Assembly: GCF_036226765.1 (NCBI RefSeq)
Contig: NZ_CP109017.1
Span: 6,573,001 to 6,637,000 of the forward strand
DNA: 64,000 nt
Direction of reading: 5' to 3'
DNA from: Streptomyces sp. NBC_00670
GTDB taxonomy: Bacteria > Actinomycetota > Actinomycetes > Streptomycetales > Streptomycetaceae
In this document: positions 36,002-43,626 of the stretch, piece by piece
Layout of the letters: every line of letters starts with the position of its first letter
How positions within the stretch are numbered: position 1 is the first letter of the stretch
The notes under the pieces: generated by a model
Told to the model about the DNA's origin: nothing
The model's input: only the letters and a program-made list of their open reading frames with translations
Databases searched by the model: none
Made by a program: the position numbers and the translations under genes

Positions 36002-36162
36002 CCGACTTCGAATTCAATTTCAGCAACATCTCTGGCTACGGAGAGATGCGCGCACGAGTCACCGGGCGGAAAGGAATATGGCTGCCATGTTCCCGCATCG
36101 AAGCGCGACCGGCTATATCGGTTCAGCTGAAGGTCGTTGGTCATACGCCAGAACAATGACGC

Positions 36163-36189
36163 CGCCCTCTGCGCTCGACGCAGAGGGCG
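36163..36189 (-). terminator. Hairpin terminator after binding protein 2
   Basis: CGCCCTCTGCG-CTCGA-CGCAGAGGGCG: an 11-base stem 57 bases past the stop of the minus-strand binding-protein gene. The stretch between this and the mannanase terminator (36002-36162) holds no gene. Confidence 0.7.
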
Positions 36190-36246
36190 ACCGCTCGCCG
36201 GTGCAGCCGGTGCGACCGGGCCGACGGGTCCGCTGGGGCGGCGGGG

Positions 36247-37566
36247 TCAGGAGCCGGTGGTCTGCCTGGCCTCGGCCCAGCGCTTGTTCAGATCGTCGAA
36301 GTAGTCCTGCAACGAGCCGTCCTGGGCGCCGCGGGCGATGTCGATGAGCTTCTGCCGGTAGTCCTGCTTGTTCAGGCCGATCTCGGAGGCGTCGTCGATC
36401 GCGTTGACCTCGGCGGTCTTCGCCTCCGAGCGCTCCAGTAGCAGGACGGCGCCGTCAACGTACGGTTTGAGGGTGCTGGGCAGGGAGGCGGAGCGCAGCG
36501 GGGAGACGGCGCCTTCCTTGGCCGAGTAGCCGGACTTCTCGGTGAACCAGTCGATCCAGGCGCGGGCGGCGGCCTTGTGGTCCGAGTGGATGTTCACGGC
36601 CTGCTGGTAGTCGGAGAGCAGGGTGGAGCAGTATCTGCCGTCCTTCTGGCCGGGGAACGGCATGAACCCGATGTCGTCGGGGTTCTCGCCGGCCTTCTTC
36701 GCGGCGTCCTGCATCTGCGTGATCGCCCAGGAGCCCAGCATCATGCTGCCGATCTTCCCCTTGGCCAGCTGGGACTTGGAGTTCTCCCAGTTGGTGGTGG
36801 TGGGGTCCTTTTCGGACAGGTTCTTGTGGACGATGTCGTAGAGGAGTGTGTCGAGGGTGTTGAGGTCGCTGCCCTTCGCCCAGGGCTTGTCCGTGCCGGC
36901 CAGTTCGTCGGAGGCCTTGGCGTCGCAGCTGACGGAGCCGACGCTGTTGGTCCAGGGCGTGGACAGCGGCCAGCCGTCCTTGTAGTTGGTGTAGTAGGGG
37001 GTGGCGCCGGTCCTGTCCTTGACCGCTTGCAGGTCGTCGAGGAACTGCTGCGTCGTCGTCGGCCAGTCGGTGATGCCGGCCCTGGCCCACAGTGCCTTGT
37101 TGTAGACGAAGCCGTTGGCGGTGCCGAAGGTGGCGATGCCGTACGTGGTGCCGTCGACGTCGGTCTTGTCCGTGAAGAAGTACTCGCTGCGCATCGACGA
37201 GGTGCTGCCGAGCGGCGCGAAGAACTTGGGGTAGTCGTCCTTGGCGATCACCGAGGGGATCAGCAGGACGTCGCCGTAGTTCTCCGTGTTCATGCGGATC
37301 TTCACCTCCCCCTCGTAGTCGGTGATGCCCTCGAACTTGACCTTCACCTTGGGGTAGGTCTTGTTGAACTCGGCCGCGTACTTCTTCATCGTGCCGTCCT
37401 GCACCAGGTCGGTACGGTTGGTCAGCACCTTGATGGTCCCTGAGGCGGCAGCCGGGTCGGACGGTGCGACGGCGGACTCATTCGGCGTCGGCGTCCCTCC
37501 GCCACACCCCGCGACAGTCAGCATCGCGGTGGTGAGCAGAGCGGCGCTCAGTGTCTTCTTCCCCAT
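36247..37566 (-). CDS. Sugar ABC transporter solute-binding lipoprotein 2 (duplicate)
   Basis: A 439 aa paralogue of the binding protein at 30634-31956, in opposite orientation. Signal and lipobox (LTVAGC) are the same; the variable region is mainly the linker after the lipidated Cys and scattered surface positions, for instance 119-140 and the stretch before ERSEAKTAEV. No permease genes follow, so it must share the permeases at 32-34 kb or serve with others. The sequence GGAAGGAGTTGGGCAC before ATG 37566 is the same as in copy 1. Confidence 0.93.
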   Translation of the reverse strand: MGKKTLSAALLTTAMLTVAGCGGGTPTPNESAVAPSDPAAASGTIKVLTNRTDLVQDGTMKKYAAEFNKTYPKVKVKFEGITDYEGEVKIRMNTENYGDVLLIPSVIAKDDYPKFFAPLGSTSSMRSEYFFTDKTDVDGTTYGIATFGTANGFVYNKALWARAGITDWPTTTQQFLDDLQAVKDRTGATPYYTNYKDGWPLSTPWTNSVGSVSCDAKASDELAGTDKPWAKGSDLNTLDTLLYDIVHKNLSEKDPTTTNWENSKSQLAKGKIGSMMLGSWAITQMQDAAKKAGENPDDIGFMPFPGQKDGRYCSTLLSDYQQAVNIHSDHKAAARAWIDWFTEKSGYSAKEGAVSPLRSASLPSTLKPYVDGAVLLLERSEAKTAEVNAIDDASEIGLNKQDYRQKLIDIARGAQDGSLQDYFDDLNKRWAEARQTTGS

Positions 37567-37635
37567 GTGCCCAACTCCTTCCGAGGGTTGCGGCTCGGGC
37601 TCCGACGGTTGACGGGCACTCTGCCAGCCATTGAT

Positions 37636-37645
37636 AAACCGGTAA
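37636..37645. promoter_or_regulatory. ACCGGT operator candidate, proximal site before binding protein 2
   Basis: AAACCGGTAA, 70 bases before the start codon, the same distance as in copy 1 (site 30558). Confidence 0.55.
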
Positions 37646-37776
37646 AGCAAAGCACCTTGAAGCGATCGAATCGTTACTTTCCGTTGCCCGGCCTTGCTCT
37701 TGTCCCTGTTCATGGCACTTGCTGCGGCCCCGGGACGGGAGCATGGCATGCGAGACGAGAAGCCTTCATGGTGCTT

Positions 37777-37784
37777 GACCGGTC
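37777..37784. promoter_or_regulatory. GACCGGTC, middle ACCGGT site before binding protein 2
   Basis: A perfect eight-base palindrome 12 bases before a second site at 37795; flanks are less A/T-rich than in the other sites. Confidence 0.35.
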
Positions 37785-37792
37785 GTTGATCT

Positions 37793-37804
37793 GTACCGGT
37801 TCAT
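37793..37804. promoter_or_regulatory. ACCGGT operator candidate, distal site before binding protein 2
   Basis: GTACCGGTTCAT, matching the other island sites. It lies 110 bases past the ROK regulator stop. Together the three sites in the 345-base gap (37567-37911) could allow cooperative or looped repression; nothing else is seen there. Confidence 0.45.
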
Positions 37805-37911
37805 GGGCTCTGCGGCGGGGTGGCGAGGACCCCGGCGGTGTCGCTCATGCGTCGGGGCCGACAGTGCGCGGTGTTCGGCGAGTCTCGGTCCGAGAGGCAC
37901 TCGGACAGGGC

Positions 37912-39141
37912 TCACTCAGCCTCGCTGAGCAGCCGGGCCACGCCACCGGGGCCGAACACCTCGCGCATGGCCAGGGCGATCCCGCCGTGCAGCCCCGACG
38001 CACTCTTCAGGCGCGTGGCCGTGATGGTGAGCTTGCGGGTGGCCAGTGGCAGGGCACGTTGGTAGACGGCGGCGCGTACGGCGGAGACGAGGTCGTCGCG
38101 CAGTTCGCTCAGCGGCCCGCCCAGGACCACCGTGCGGGGATTGAACATGTGCACCAGCATGGCGACCACCTCGCCGACCTCCGTGGCCGCCTGGCGCACG
38201 GCGTGCAGGGCGGTGGGGTCGCTGTCGGCGATGCGCCGGGCCAGTTCACGGGTTCCGTGCAGCACGTCGCCGTCGGCGACCTCGGGAATGCCCAGGCCGC
38301 GCAGGACCGCACGGTGGGACGCCAGGGCGCCGACACAGCCCACGTTGCCGCAGGCGCACAGGACGTTGCCGCCTCCGACGGCCCTGATGTGGCCGATGTC
38401 GCCGGCCGCTCCGTCGGCGCCGCGGTACAGACCGCCGTCGGTGGTGACGAGGCCGGATCCGATGCCGGTGGCTATCTTGACGCACAGCAAGGGGGTGTCG
38501 AGGCGACCGTGCACGGCCTCGCCGAGCGCCATCAGGTTGACGTCGTTGTCCACCACCACCGGCGCCCCGAAGTGTCTGCGCAGATGGTCGGCGACGGGAT
38601 AGCCGTCCCAACCGGGCATGCCGGTCGGCTGCACCGCGCATCCCTGCTCGAAGTCGACCGGGCCGGGCAGGCCGACGACCACCTGACGCACGCGGCCGGG
38701 TTCGCACCGATGTCCCTCGAGGAGGGCCCGCAGCCGTTCCGTCACCGCGTCCAGCACCGTGGAGGGCCCCGCGTCGATCGGGACGGGGACGGTCTCCTGC
38801 GCGATCATCCGTCCCGTGAGGTCGGCGATGGCCGCCTGCGACGCGGAGGTGTCCACGTCGATGGCGACGACCGTGCCCGCCTGTGGACTGATCGTCAGCA
38901 CACGTGGAGGACGGCCCCGTACGGAGTGCCGGGACTCGACCTCCCGCAGAATTCCCGTACCGACGAGGTGGTCGACCTGCTGGCCCACGGTCGACCGGGC
39001 CAGGCCGCTGCGACGGGCGATCTCCGCCCGGTTGGTCGCCTGGCTGGTCACCACGAGGTCCAGCACCTTGCGCAGCGCCAGGGGTACGGGCGCGGGTGCG
39101 GAACTGGCCGTCTCTGCATCGCTGGCGTCATCTTTATGCAC
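37912..39141 (-). CDS. ROK-family transcriptional repressor
   Basis: A 409 aa regulator with an N-terminal winged helix (NRAEIARRSGLARSTVGQQV, residues about 37-56) and a C-terminal ROK sugar-binding fold: GLPGPVD near 165, GDIGHI, and the zinc site CACGNVGC near 275. The kinase-type ATP loop is weakened (VVAIDVDTS), as usual in XylR/NagC-like repressors. It starts at GTG 39141 without a ribosome site. Divergent from the Gfo/Idh gene, it probably senses a sugar and controls the large downstream operon rather than the mannan genes. Confidence 0.9.
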   Translation of the reverse strand: MHKDDASDAETASSAPAPVPLALRKVLDLVVTSQATNRAEIARRSGLARSTVGQQVDHLVGTGILREVESRHSVRGRPPRVLTISPQAGTVVAIDVDTSASQAAIADLTGRMIAQETVPVPIDAGPSTVLDAVTERLRALLEGHRCEPGRVRQVVVGLPGPVDFEQGCAVQPTGMPGWDGYPVADHLRRHFGAPVVVDNDVNLMALGEAVHGRLDTPLLCVKIATGIGSGLVTTDGGLYRGADGAAGDIGHIRAVGGGNVLCACGNVGCVGALASHRAVLRGLGIPEVADGDVLHGTRELARRIADSDPTALHAVRQAATEVGEVVAMLVHMFNPRTVVLGGPLSELRDDLVSAVRAAVYQRALPLATRKLTITATRLKSASGLHGGIALAMREVFGPGGVARLLSEAE

Positions 39142-39361
39142 TCGTGTGAACGTAATGTTGCTTACTTGAGTCCGTCAATAGCCTCTTCCTGAGTGGTGGC
39201 CATTAGGGAGCTAAGCGGACAGGTCGACCGTTCATTGGCCGGAATTAGGCCTTGGAAAAAATTAAATGCTGCCCCTTGTGTGCCTCGTGCGAACTAAACG
39301 ATGGTGATGCGCAACGCGGCGTTCAGGTCGCGGTCGCACAGTGGACCACGGAGGTACAGCG
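39142..39361. promoter_or_regulatory. Divergent promoter region of the auxin/aromatic island
   Basis: A 220-base, comparatively A/T-rich gap between the ROK repressor and the first catabolic gene. It contains GTAATGTTGCTTAC (39152-39165, GTAA/TTAC arms), AATTAGGCC and an AAAAAATTAAAT run. The ROK protein is the natural candidate to bind here. No ACCGGT-type site of the mannan island is present, which argues for separate control. Confidence 0.45.
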
Positions 39362-40513
39362 GTGGGTGGAGCGATACGGGCCGTGGTGATCGGCGCCGGG
39401 ATGATCGGTGCCGTGCACGCCGCCGCGATTCGTGCCGTCGGCGGCGAACTGGCCGGCGTGGTGGCCTCGACACCCGAGCGCGGCGCACGCACGGCCGACG
39501 AGTGGAACGTCCCCGCCCGCTACCCGGACCTCGACGCCGTCCTGGCCGACGACAGCGTCTCCGTCGTCCACGTGTGCACCCCCAACGCGCTGCACGTGCG
39601 GCAGGCGGAGGCGGCCCTGACGGCGGGGAAGCACGTGGTGTGTGAGAAGCCGCTCGCCACGTCGGTGGCCGACGCCGAGCACCTGGTGCGGCAGGCTGAG
39701 AAGGCGGGCAGGCTGCTCGCCGTTCCCTTCGTCTACCGCTACCACCCGCTCGTGCGGGAGATCCGGGACCGCCGGCTGCGCGGTGAGTTCGGCACCTGGC
39801 AATTGCTGCACGGCAGCTACCTCCAGGACTGGATGCTCTCCGCGGACGCCATGTCGTGGCGGGTCGACCCGGCCGAAGGCGGAGCCTCGCGGGCGTTCGC
39901 GGACATCGGCTCGCACTGGTGCGATCTGGTGGAATGGGTCGCCGGGGTCCGGTTCACCGAGCTGACCGCGCGCCTCGGCACCACCGTGGCCACCCGGCCC
40001 GCCGGGACCGGCACGAGCTTCGCCACCGCCGCGGCGGGCCCCCGGGTCCCCGTGCGCACCGAGGACGTCGCGACCGTCCTGATGCGCACCGGCGACGGCG
40101 TACTGGGCAGCCTGACCGTCTCCCAGGTATCGGCCGGCCGCAAGAACCGTCTCTGGTTCGAACTCGACGGCTCGGCCGGCAGCGCGGTCTTCGACCAGGA
40201 GAGCGCGGAGACCGCTTGGCTCGGAGGGACGGACGGCGCCCGCGTGCTCTTCCGCGATCCCGGCCACGGCTCGGCCGAGCAGCGCCGTCTCTCCCGCCTG
40301 CCCGCCGGTCACGCCCAGGGGTATGCCGACTGCTTCGCCGCCTTCGTCGCCGACGCCTACGCCGCGATCCGGGGCGAGTCGCCCGAGGGACTGCCCACCG
40401 GCGCCGACGGAATCCGCTCCGCACACCTCGTCGAGGCCGTCCTCGCCTCCGCGGCGTCGCTCACCTGGACCGACGTCGCCTCCGCACCCGTATCCCAGGA
40501 GATCCCCGCATGA
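39362..40513 (+). CDS. Gfo/Idh/MocA family oxidoreductase 1
   Basis: A 383 aa NAD(P)-dependent sugar or inositol dehydrogenase. Rossmann motif GAGMIGAVHA near residue 10, the family EKPLA near 92 (catalytic Lys) and the SHWCDL stretch near 180 in the substrate half. GTG 39362 follows GGAGG by seven bases, preferred to GTG 39341. It overlaps the TIM-barrel gene by ATGA. Pairs of this kind oxidise a sugar hydroxyl (for example C3 of a glucoside) so that the partner can isomerise or eliminate; inositol oxidation is the alternative. Confidence 0.88.
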   Translation: MGGAIRAVVIGAGMIGAVHAAAIRAVGGELAGVVASTPERGARTADEWNVPARYPDLDAVLADDSVSVVHVCTPNALHVRQAEAALTAGKHVVCEKPLATSVADAEHLVRQAEKAGRLLAVPFVYRYHPLVREIRDRRLRGEFGTWQLLHGSYLQDWMLSADAMSWRVDPAEGGASRAFADIGSHWCDLVEWVAGVRFTELTARLGTTVATRPAGTGTSFATAAAGPRVPVRTEDVATVLMRTGDGVLGSLTVSQVSAGRKNRLWFELDGSAGSAVFDQESAETAWLGGTDGARVLFRDPGHGSAEQRRLSRLPAGHAQGYADCFAAFVADAYAAIRGESPEGLPTGADGIRSAHLVEAVLASAASLTWTDVASAPVSQEIPA

Positions 40514-41430
40514 AACTCGGCATGCTCACCGCCTGCCTGCCCCAGCTCTCCCTCGCCGAGATCGCCGCCTGGGCGGCCGGAACCGGTTACGAGGCGCTGG
40601 AGGTCGCCGTCTGGCCGAGCACCGGCGGCCGTGACTTCGAGGCCGCCCACCTGCCGGTGGCCGGTTTCGGCGCCCGGCACGCCGACGAGACCCGGACCCT
40701 CATGGACCGTCACGGCCTCGACATCTCCGCCCTCGCCTACTACGAGAACAACCTCCACCCCGACCTCGCACGGCGCGAAAAGATCCGTACCCACCTCAAG
40801 GCGGCGGTGGACGCGGCGGCCCTCCTCGAAGTTCCCTACGTGGGCACCTTCGTCGGCCGCGACTGGACCCGCCCGGTGGCCGCCAACCTGGACGAGGCGG
40901 AGAAGGTCTTCCCCGAGCTCGTCGAGTACGCGGGGGAGCGGGGCGTGCGCCTCGTCATCGAGAACTGCGTGATGGAGGGCTGGCACCCCGACGGCTACCC
41001 GGGCAACCTCGCCTACTCGCCCGAGCTGTGGGAATGGATGTTCTCCCTCGGTCTGTACCTCAACTGGGACCCCTCCCACCTGACCTGGATCGGCGTCGAC
41101 CCGGTCACCACCGTCGCGCCCTACGCCGACCGCATCGTGCACGCCCAGGCCAAGGACCTCCAGATCCAGCCCGGCAAGATCGACCGCTACGGCGTCTTCG
41201 GCAAGGCGGTGCGCCGCGAGGACCCCTGGGACACCGGCTGGTGGCGCTACCGCGTACCGGGCCGCGGCCAGGTCGACTGGAACGCCGTGGTGGACGCCCT
41301 GTACGAGCACGGCTTCACCGGCACCCTCTCGGTCGAGCACGAGGACCCGGTCTGGAGCGGCACCGAGGAACGGGTGAAGACCGGCCTGGAGATCGCCCAC
41401 CGCACCCTCAGGCCGCTGATCGCCGCCTGA
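40510..41430 (+). CDS. Sugar phosphate isomerase/epimerase family TIM-barrel protein 1
   Basis: A 306 aa xylose-isomerase-like TIM barrel. Metal-binding residues typical of the family are visible: Glu in VIENC near 153, NWDPSHL with Asp/His near 197, His in VHAQAKD near 215, and Glu in SVEHED near 277. Relatives include inosose dehydratases, epimerases and the lyases that cleave 3-keto-glycosides. ATGA overlap with the upstream dehydrogenase supports sequential action on one sugar. Confidence 0.87.
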   Translation: MKLGMLTACLPQLSLAEIAAWAAGTGYEALEVAVWPSTGGRDFEAAHLPVAGFGARHADETRTLMDRHGLDISALAYYENNLHPDLARREKIRTHLKAAVDAAALLEVPYVGTFVGRDWTRPVAANLDEAEKVFPELVEYAGERGVRLVIENCVMEGWHPDGYPGNLAYSPELWEWMFSLGLYLNWDPSHLTWIGVDPVTTVAPYADRIVHAQAKDLQIQPGKIDRYGVFGKAVRREDPWDTGWWRYRVPGRGQVDWNAVVDALYEHGFTGTLSVEHEDPVWSGTEERVKTGLEIAHRTLRPLIAA

Positions 41431-41464
41431 CGTCCCCCGAACATCCCCCAAGTACAGGAACCTC

Positions 41465-42574
41465 ATGGCTCAGCAGCAGACAAGGCGCCGCATCGGCATC
41501 CTCGGCGCCGGCAACATCTTCGGCCGCTACGTCGAAGGCATGCGGAACTTCCCGGAGCTCGACGTGGTCCGGGTGGCCGATGTCGACACCGAACGCGCGA
41601 AGCAGGCAGCGGCCGAGTACGGCATACCGGCCTCTGGCGACCCGGACGAACTCCTGGCGGACACCTCCGTCGAGATCGTCGTCAACATCACCCCGCCGCG
41701 ATTCCATGCCAAGACCGTCATCGCGGCGCTGGACGCCGGCAAACACGTCTACGTCGAGAAGCCGATGGCCGCCACCGTCGAGGAGGCCCGCGAGGTACTG
41801 GCCGCCGCCGCCCAGGCGGGCCCGCTGCTGGGATCGGCCCCCGACACCTTCCTCGGCAGCGCCGTGCAGACCGCCCGGCACGCCCTCGACAGTGGTCTGA
41901 TCGGCGAGCCGGTCGGCGCCACCGCCTTCGTGCGCTCCAGCCGGTCCGAGACCTGGCACCCCGACCCGCGCGCCTTCTACGGGCCCGGCGGCGGCCCCGT
42001 ACTGGACATGGGCCCCTACTACCTGGCCGCGCTCGTCAACTGCCTCGGACCTGTGGCGGAGGTCTCCGCCGCCACTCGCATCGGCGCCCCTACGCGCCGG
42101 GTGACCAGCCCCGACCGTGTGATCGACGAGGTCACCGTCGAGGTCCCCACCCACGCCTCGGCGACCCTGACCTTCGCCTCCGGTGCCCTCGGCACCGCCC
42201 TGATGAGCTTCGACATCTGGGACACCGAGCTGCCGCGCATCGAGATCTACGGCACCGAGGGCACCCTCGCGCTGCCCAACCCCAACTTCTTCGACGGCGA
42301 CGTACGCCTCAAGCGCCACCAGGACCAGGAGTGGCAGGTGCTTCCCCCGGTCACCGAGTTGTTCGGCGCCGTGGGTACCGCCGAGCAGTACCGCCGCGGT
42401 CTGGGCGTGCGCGATCTCGCGCAGGCGATCGACGGCGGCCCGCTCCGGGCGAACCCGCACTTCGCCTTCCACACCCTGGAGGTGCTCGCGAGCTTCGAGA
42501 CCTCCCAGAAGGAGAAGCGTTTCGTCGCGCTGGAGAGCGACTGCGAGCGTCCCACGCCGCGCACCGCTCACTGA
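41465..42574 (+). CDS. Gfo/Idh/MocA family oxidoreductase 2
   Basis: A 369 aa dehydrogenase with Rossmann motif GAGNIFGRYV near residue 13, EKPMA near 98 and the GPYYLAAL stretch near 182. It differs clearly from the first copy and probably handles a different intermediate or a different sugar. ATG 41465 has an AGGAA box; it is separated from its neighbours by 34 and 32 bases. Confidence 0.9.
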   Translation: MAQQQTRRRIGILGAGNIFGRYVEGMRNFPELDVVRVADVDTERAKQAAAEYGIPASGDPDELLADTSVEIVVNITPPRFHAKTVIAALDAGKHVYVEKPMAATVEEAREVLAAAAQAGPLLGSAPDTFLGSAVQTARHALDSGLIGEPVGATAFVRSSRSETWHPDPRAFYGPGGGPVLDMGPYYLAALVNCLGPVAEVSAATRIGAPTRRVTSPDRVIDEVTVEVPTHASATLTFASGALGTALMSFDIWDTELPRIEIYGTEGTLALPNPNFFDGDVRLKRHQDQEWQVLPPVTELFGAVGTAEQYRRGLGVRDLAQAIDGGPLRANPHFAFHTLEVLASFETSQKEKRFVALESDCERPTPRTAH

Positions 42575-42606
42575 GACCACCGAGAACACCGGAAGGACCA
42601 CCGACC

Positions 42607-43497
42607 ATGAAGATCAGGCAGGACCGCCTCGCCATCAACCCCCTCCAGTGGGTCGCGAGCGCCGAGGGCTGGATCGACCCCTCGCTCGCCCCTTCCCTCG
42701 ACACGCAGCTGGGGGTGATCCGCGACGCGGGCATCACCACCCTGCACAGCGCGGTACCCGGTGACCTGACTCCCGAGCGGTATGCCGCCAAGCTCGCCGA
42801 GTACGGCATCGCCCCCGGCCCCGGCTACATCCCGGTCCGTCTCAGCGACGACTCCGGCGAGCGGGGGACCTTCCGGGACAACGCCGCCCGGGTCGCCGCA
42901 CAGCACGCGGCCCTGGGGGTGCCGGTGGTCTTCCTCGCCATGGGGATGGCCAAGGACGCCGAGCGCGTGGCTCGTCCCGCGGTCGGCCACCTCGCCGACC
43001 GGGGCCGACTCGAACAGGTCCGTGACCTGCTGGCCGAGATCGCCGGGATCATCCGCGCGGAGGGGATCACCCCCGCCTTCCACCCGCACGTCGGCACCTG
43101 GGCGGAAACCGAGGAGGAGACCCGCTTCATCCTCGACACCGTCGACGCCTCCGTCCTCGCCTTCGGCCCTGACATGGGCCATCTGGCCTGGGCGGGCGCC
43201 GACCCCGCACGGTTGGTGCGCGACTACGCGGACCGGGTGGCGAGCGTCCACATCAAGGACCTCGACCTGAACCTCGCCGCGCAGGCCAGGGACGCCGGCT
43301 GGGACTATCGCAAGACCGTGCTGGCCGGACTGTGGTCGGAGCCCGGGCACGGCAACGCCGACATCGACGGCTTCGTCTCCGCGCTGCCGGACGACTTCGA
43401 CGGCTGGCTCGTCATCGAGGTCGACCGGGGAGCCCGGCCGACACCCGAGGAGAGCGTGCGTCTGTGTGGCGAGTGGGCCGCACGGGCCGGCCGATGA
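42607..43497 (+). CDS. Sugar phosphate isomerase/epimerase family TIM-barrel protein 2 (IolE-like)
   Basis: A 296 aa TIM barrel with INPLQWV near residue 10, FHPHVGTW near 158, GPDMGHLAWAG near 183, HIKDLD near 217 and VIEVDRG near 272, the layout of metal-dependent inosose dehydratase/isomerase relatives. With the preceding dehydrogenase it forms a second oxidation-isomerisation pair. GGAAGGA precedes ATG 42607. The substrate is not determined by the sequence. Confidence 0.87.
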   Translation: MKIRQDRLAINPLQWVASAEGWIDPSLAPSLDTQLGVIRDAGITTLHSAVPGDLTPERYAAKLAEYGIAPGPGYIPVRLSDDSGERGTFRDNAARVAAQHAALGVPVVFLAMGMAKDAERVARPAVGHLADRGRLEQVRDLLAEIAGIIRAEGITPAFHPHVGTWAETEEETRFILDTVDASVLAFGPDMGHLAWAGADPARLVRDYADRVASVHIKDLDLNLAAQARDAGWDYRKTVLAGLWSEPGHGNADIDGFVSALPDDFDGWLVIEVDRGARPTPEESVRLCGEWAARAGR

Positions 43498-43523
43498 CCG
43501 CGTTACGCACCCGGCACAGGGAG

Positions 43524-43584
43524 CGCGCGGCCGCGGCCGCGCGACGCGGGGCGATCGCGTGGCCGGCCGTGCGCGGCCGGCCAC
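43524..43584 (+). terminator. Two GC-rich hairpins between catabolic and transport genes
   Basis: A 20-base palindrome (CGCGCGGCCG|CGGCCGCGCG, 43524-43543) and a stem GTGGCCGGCCG-TGCG-CGGCCGGCCAC (43559-43584) lie in the 129-base gap before the binding-protein gene. They may attenuate readthrough or stabilise mRNA ends. A separate promoter for the transport genes would have to lie within the gap. Confidence 0.5.
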
Positions 43585-43626
43585 GGCAGGAGCAGGAGCC
43601 GAGAGAATGAGACAAGTGGAGAGAAC

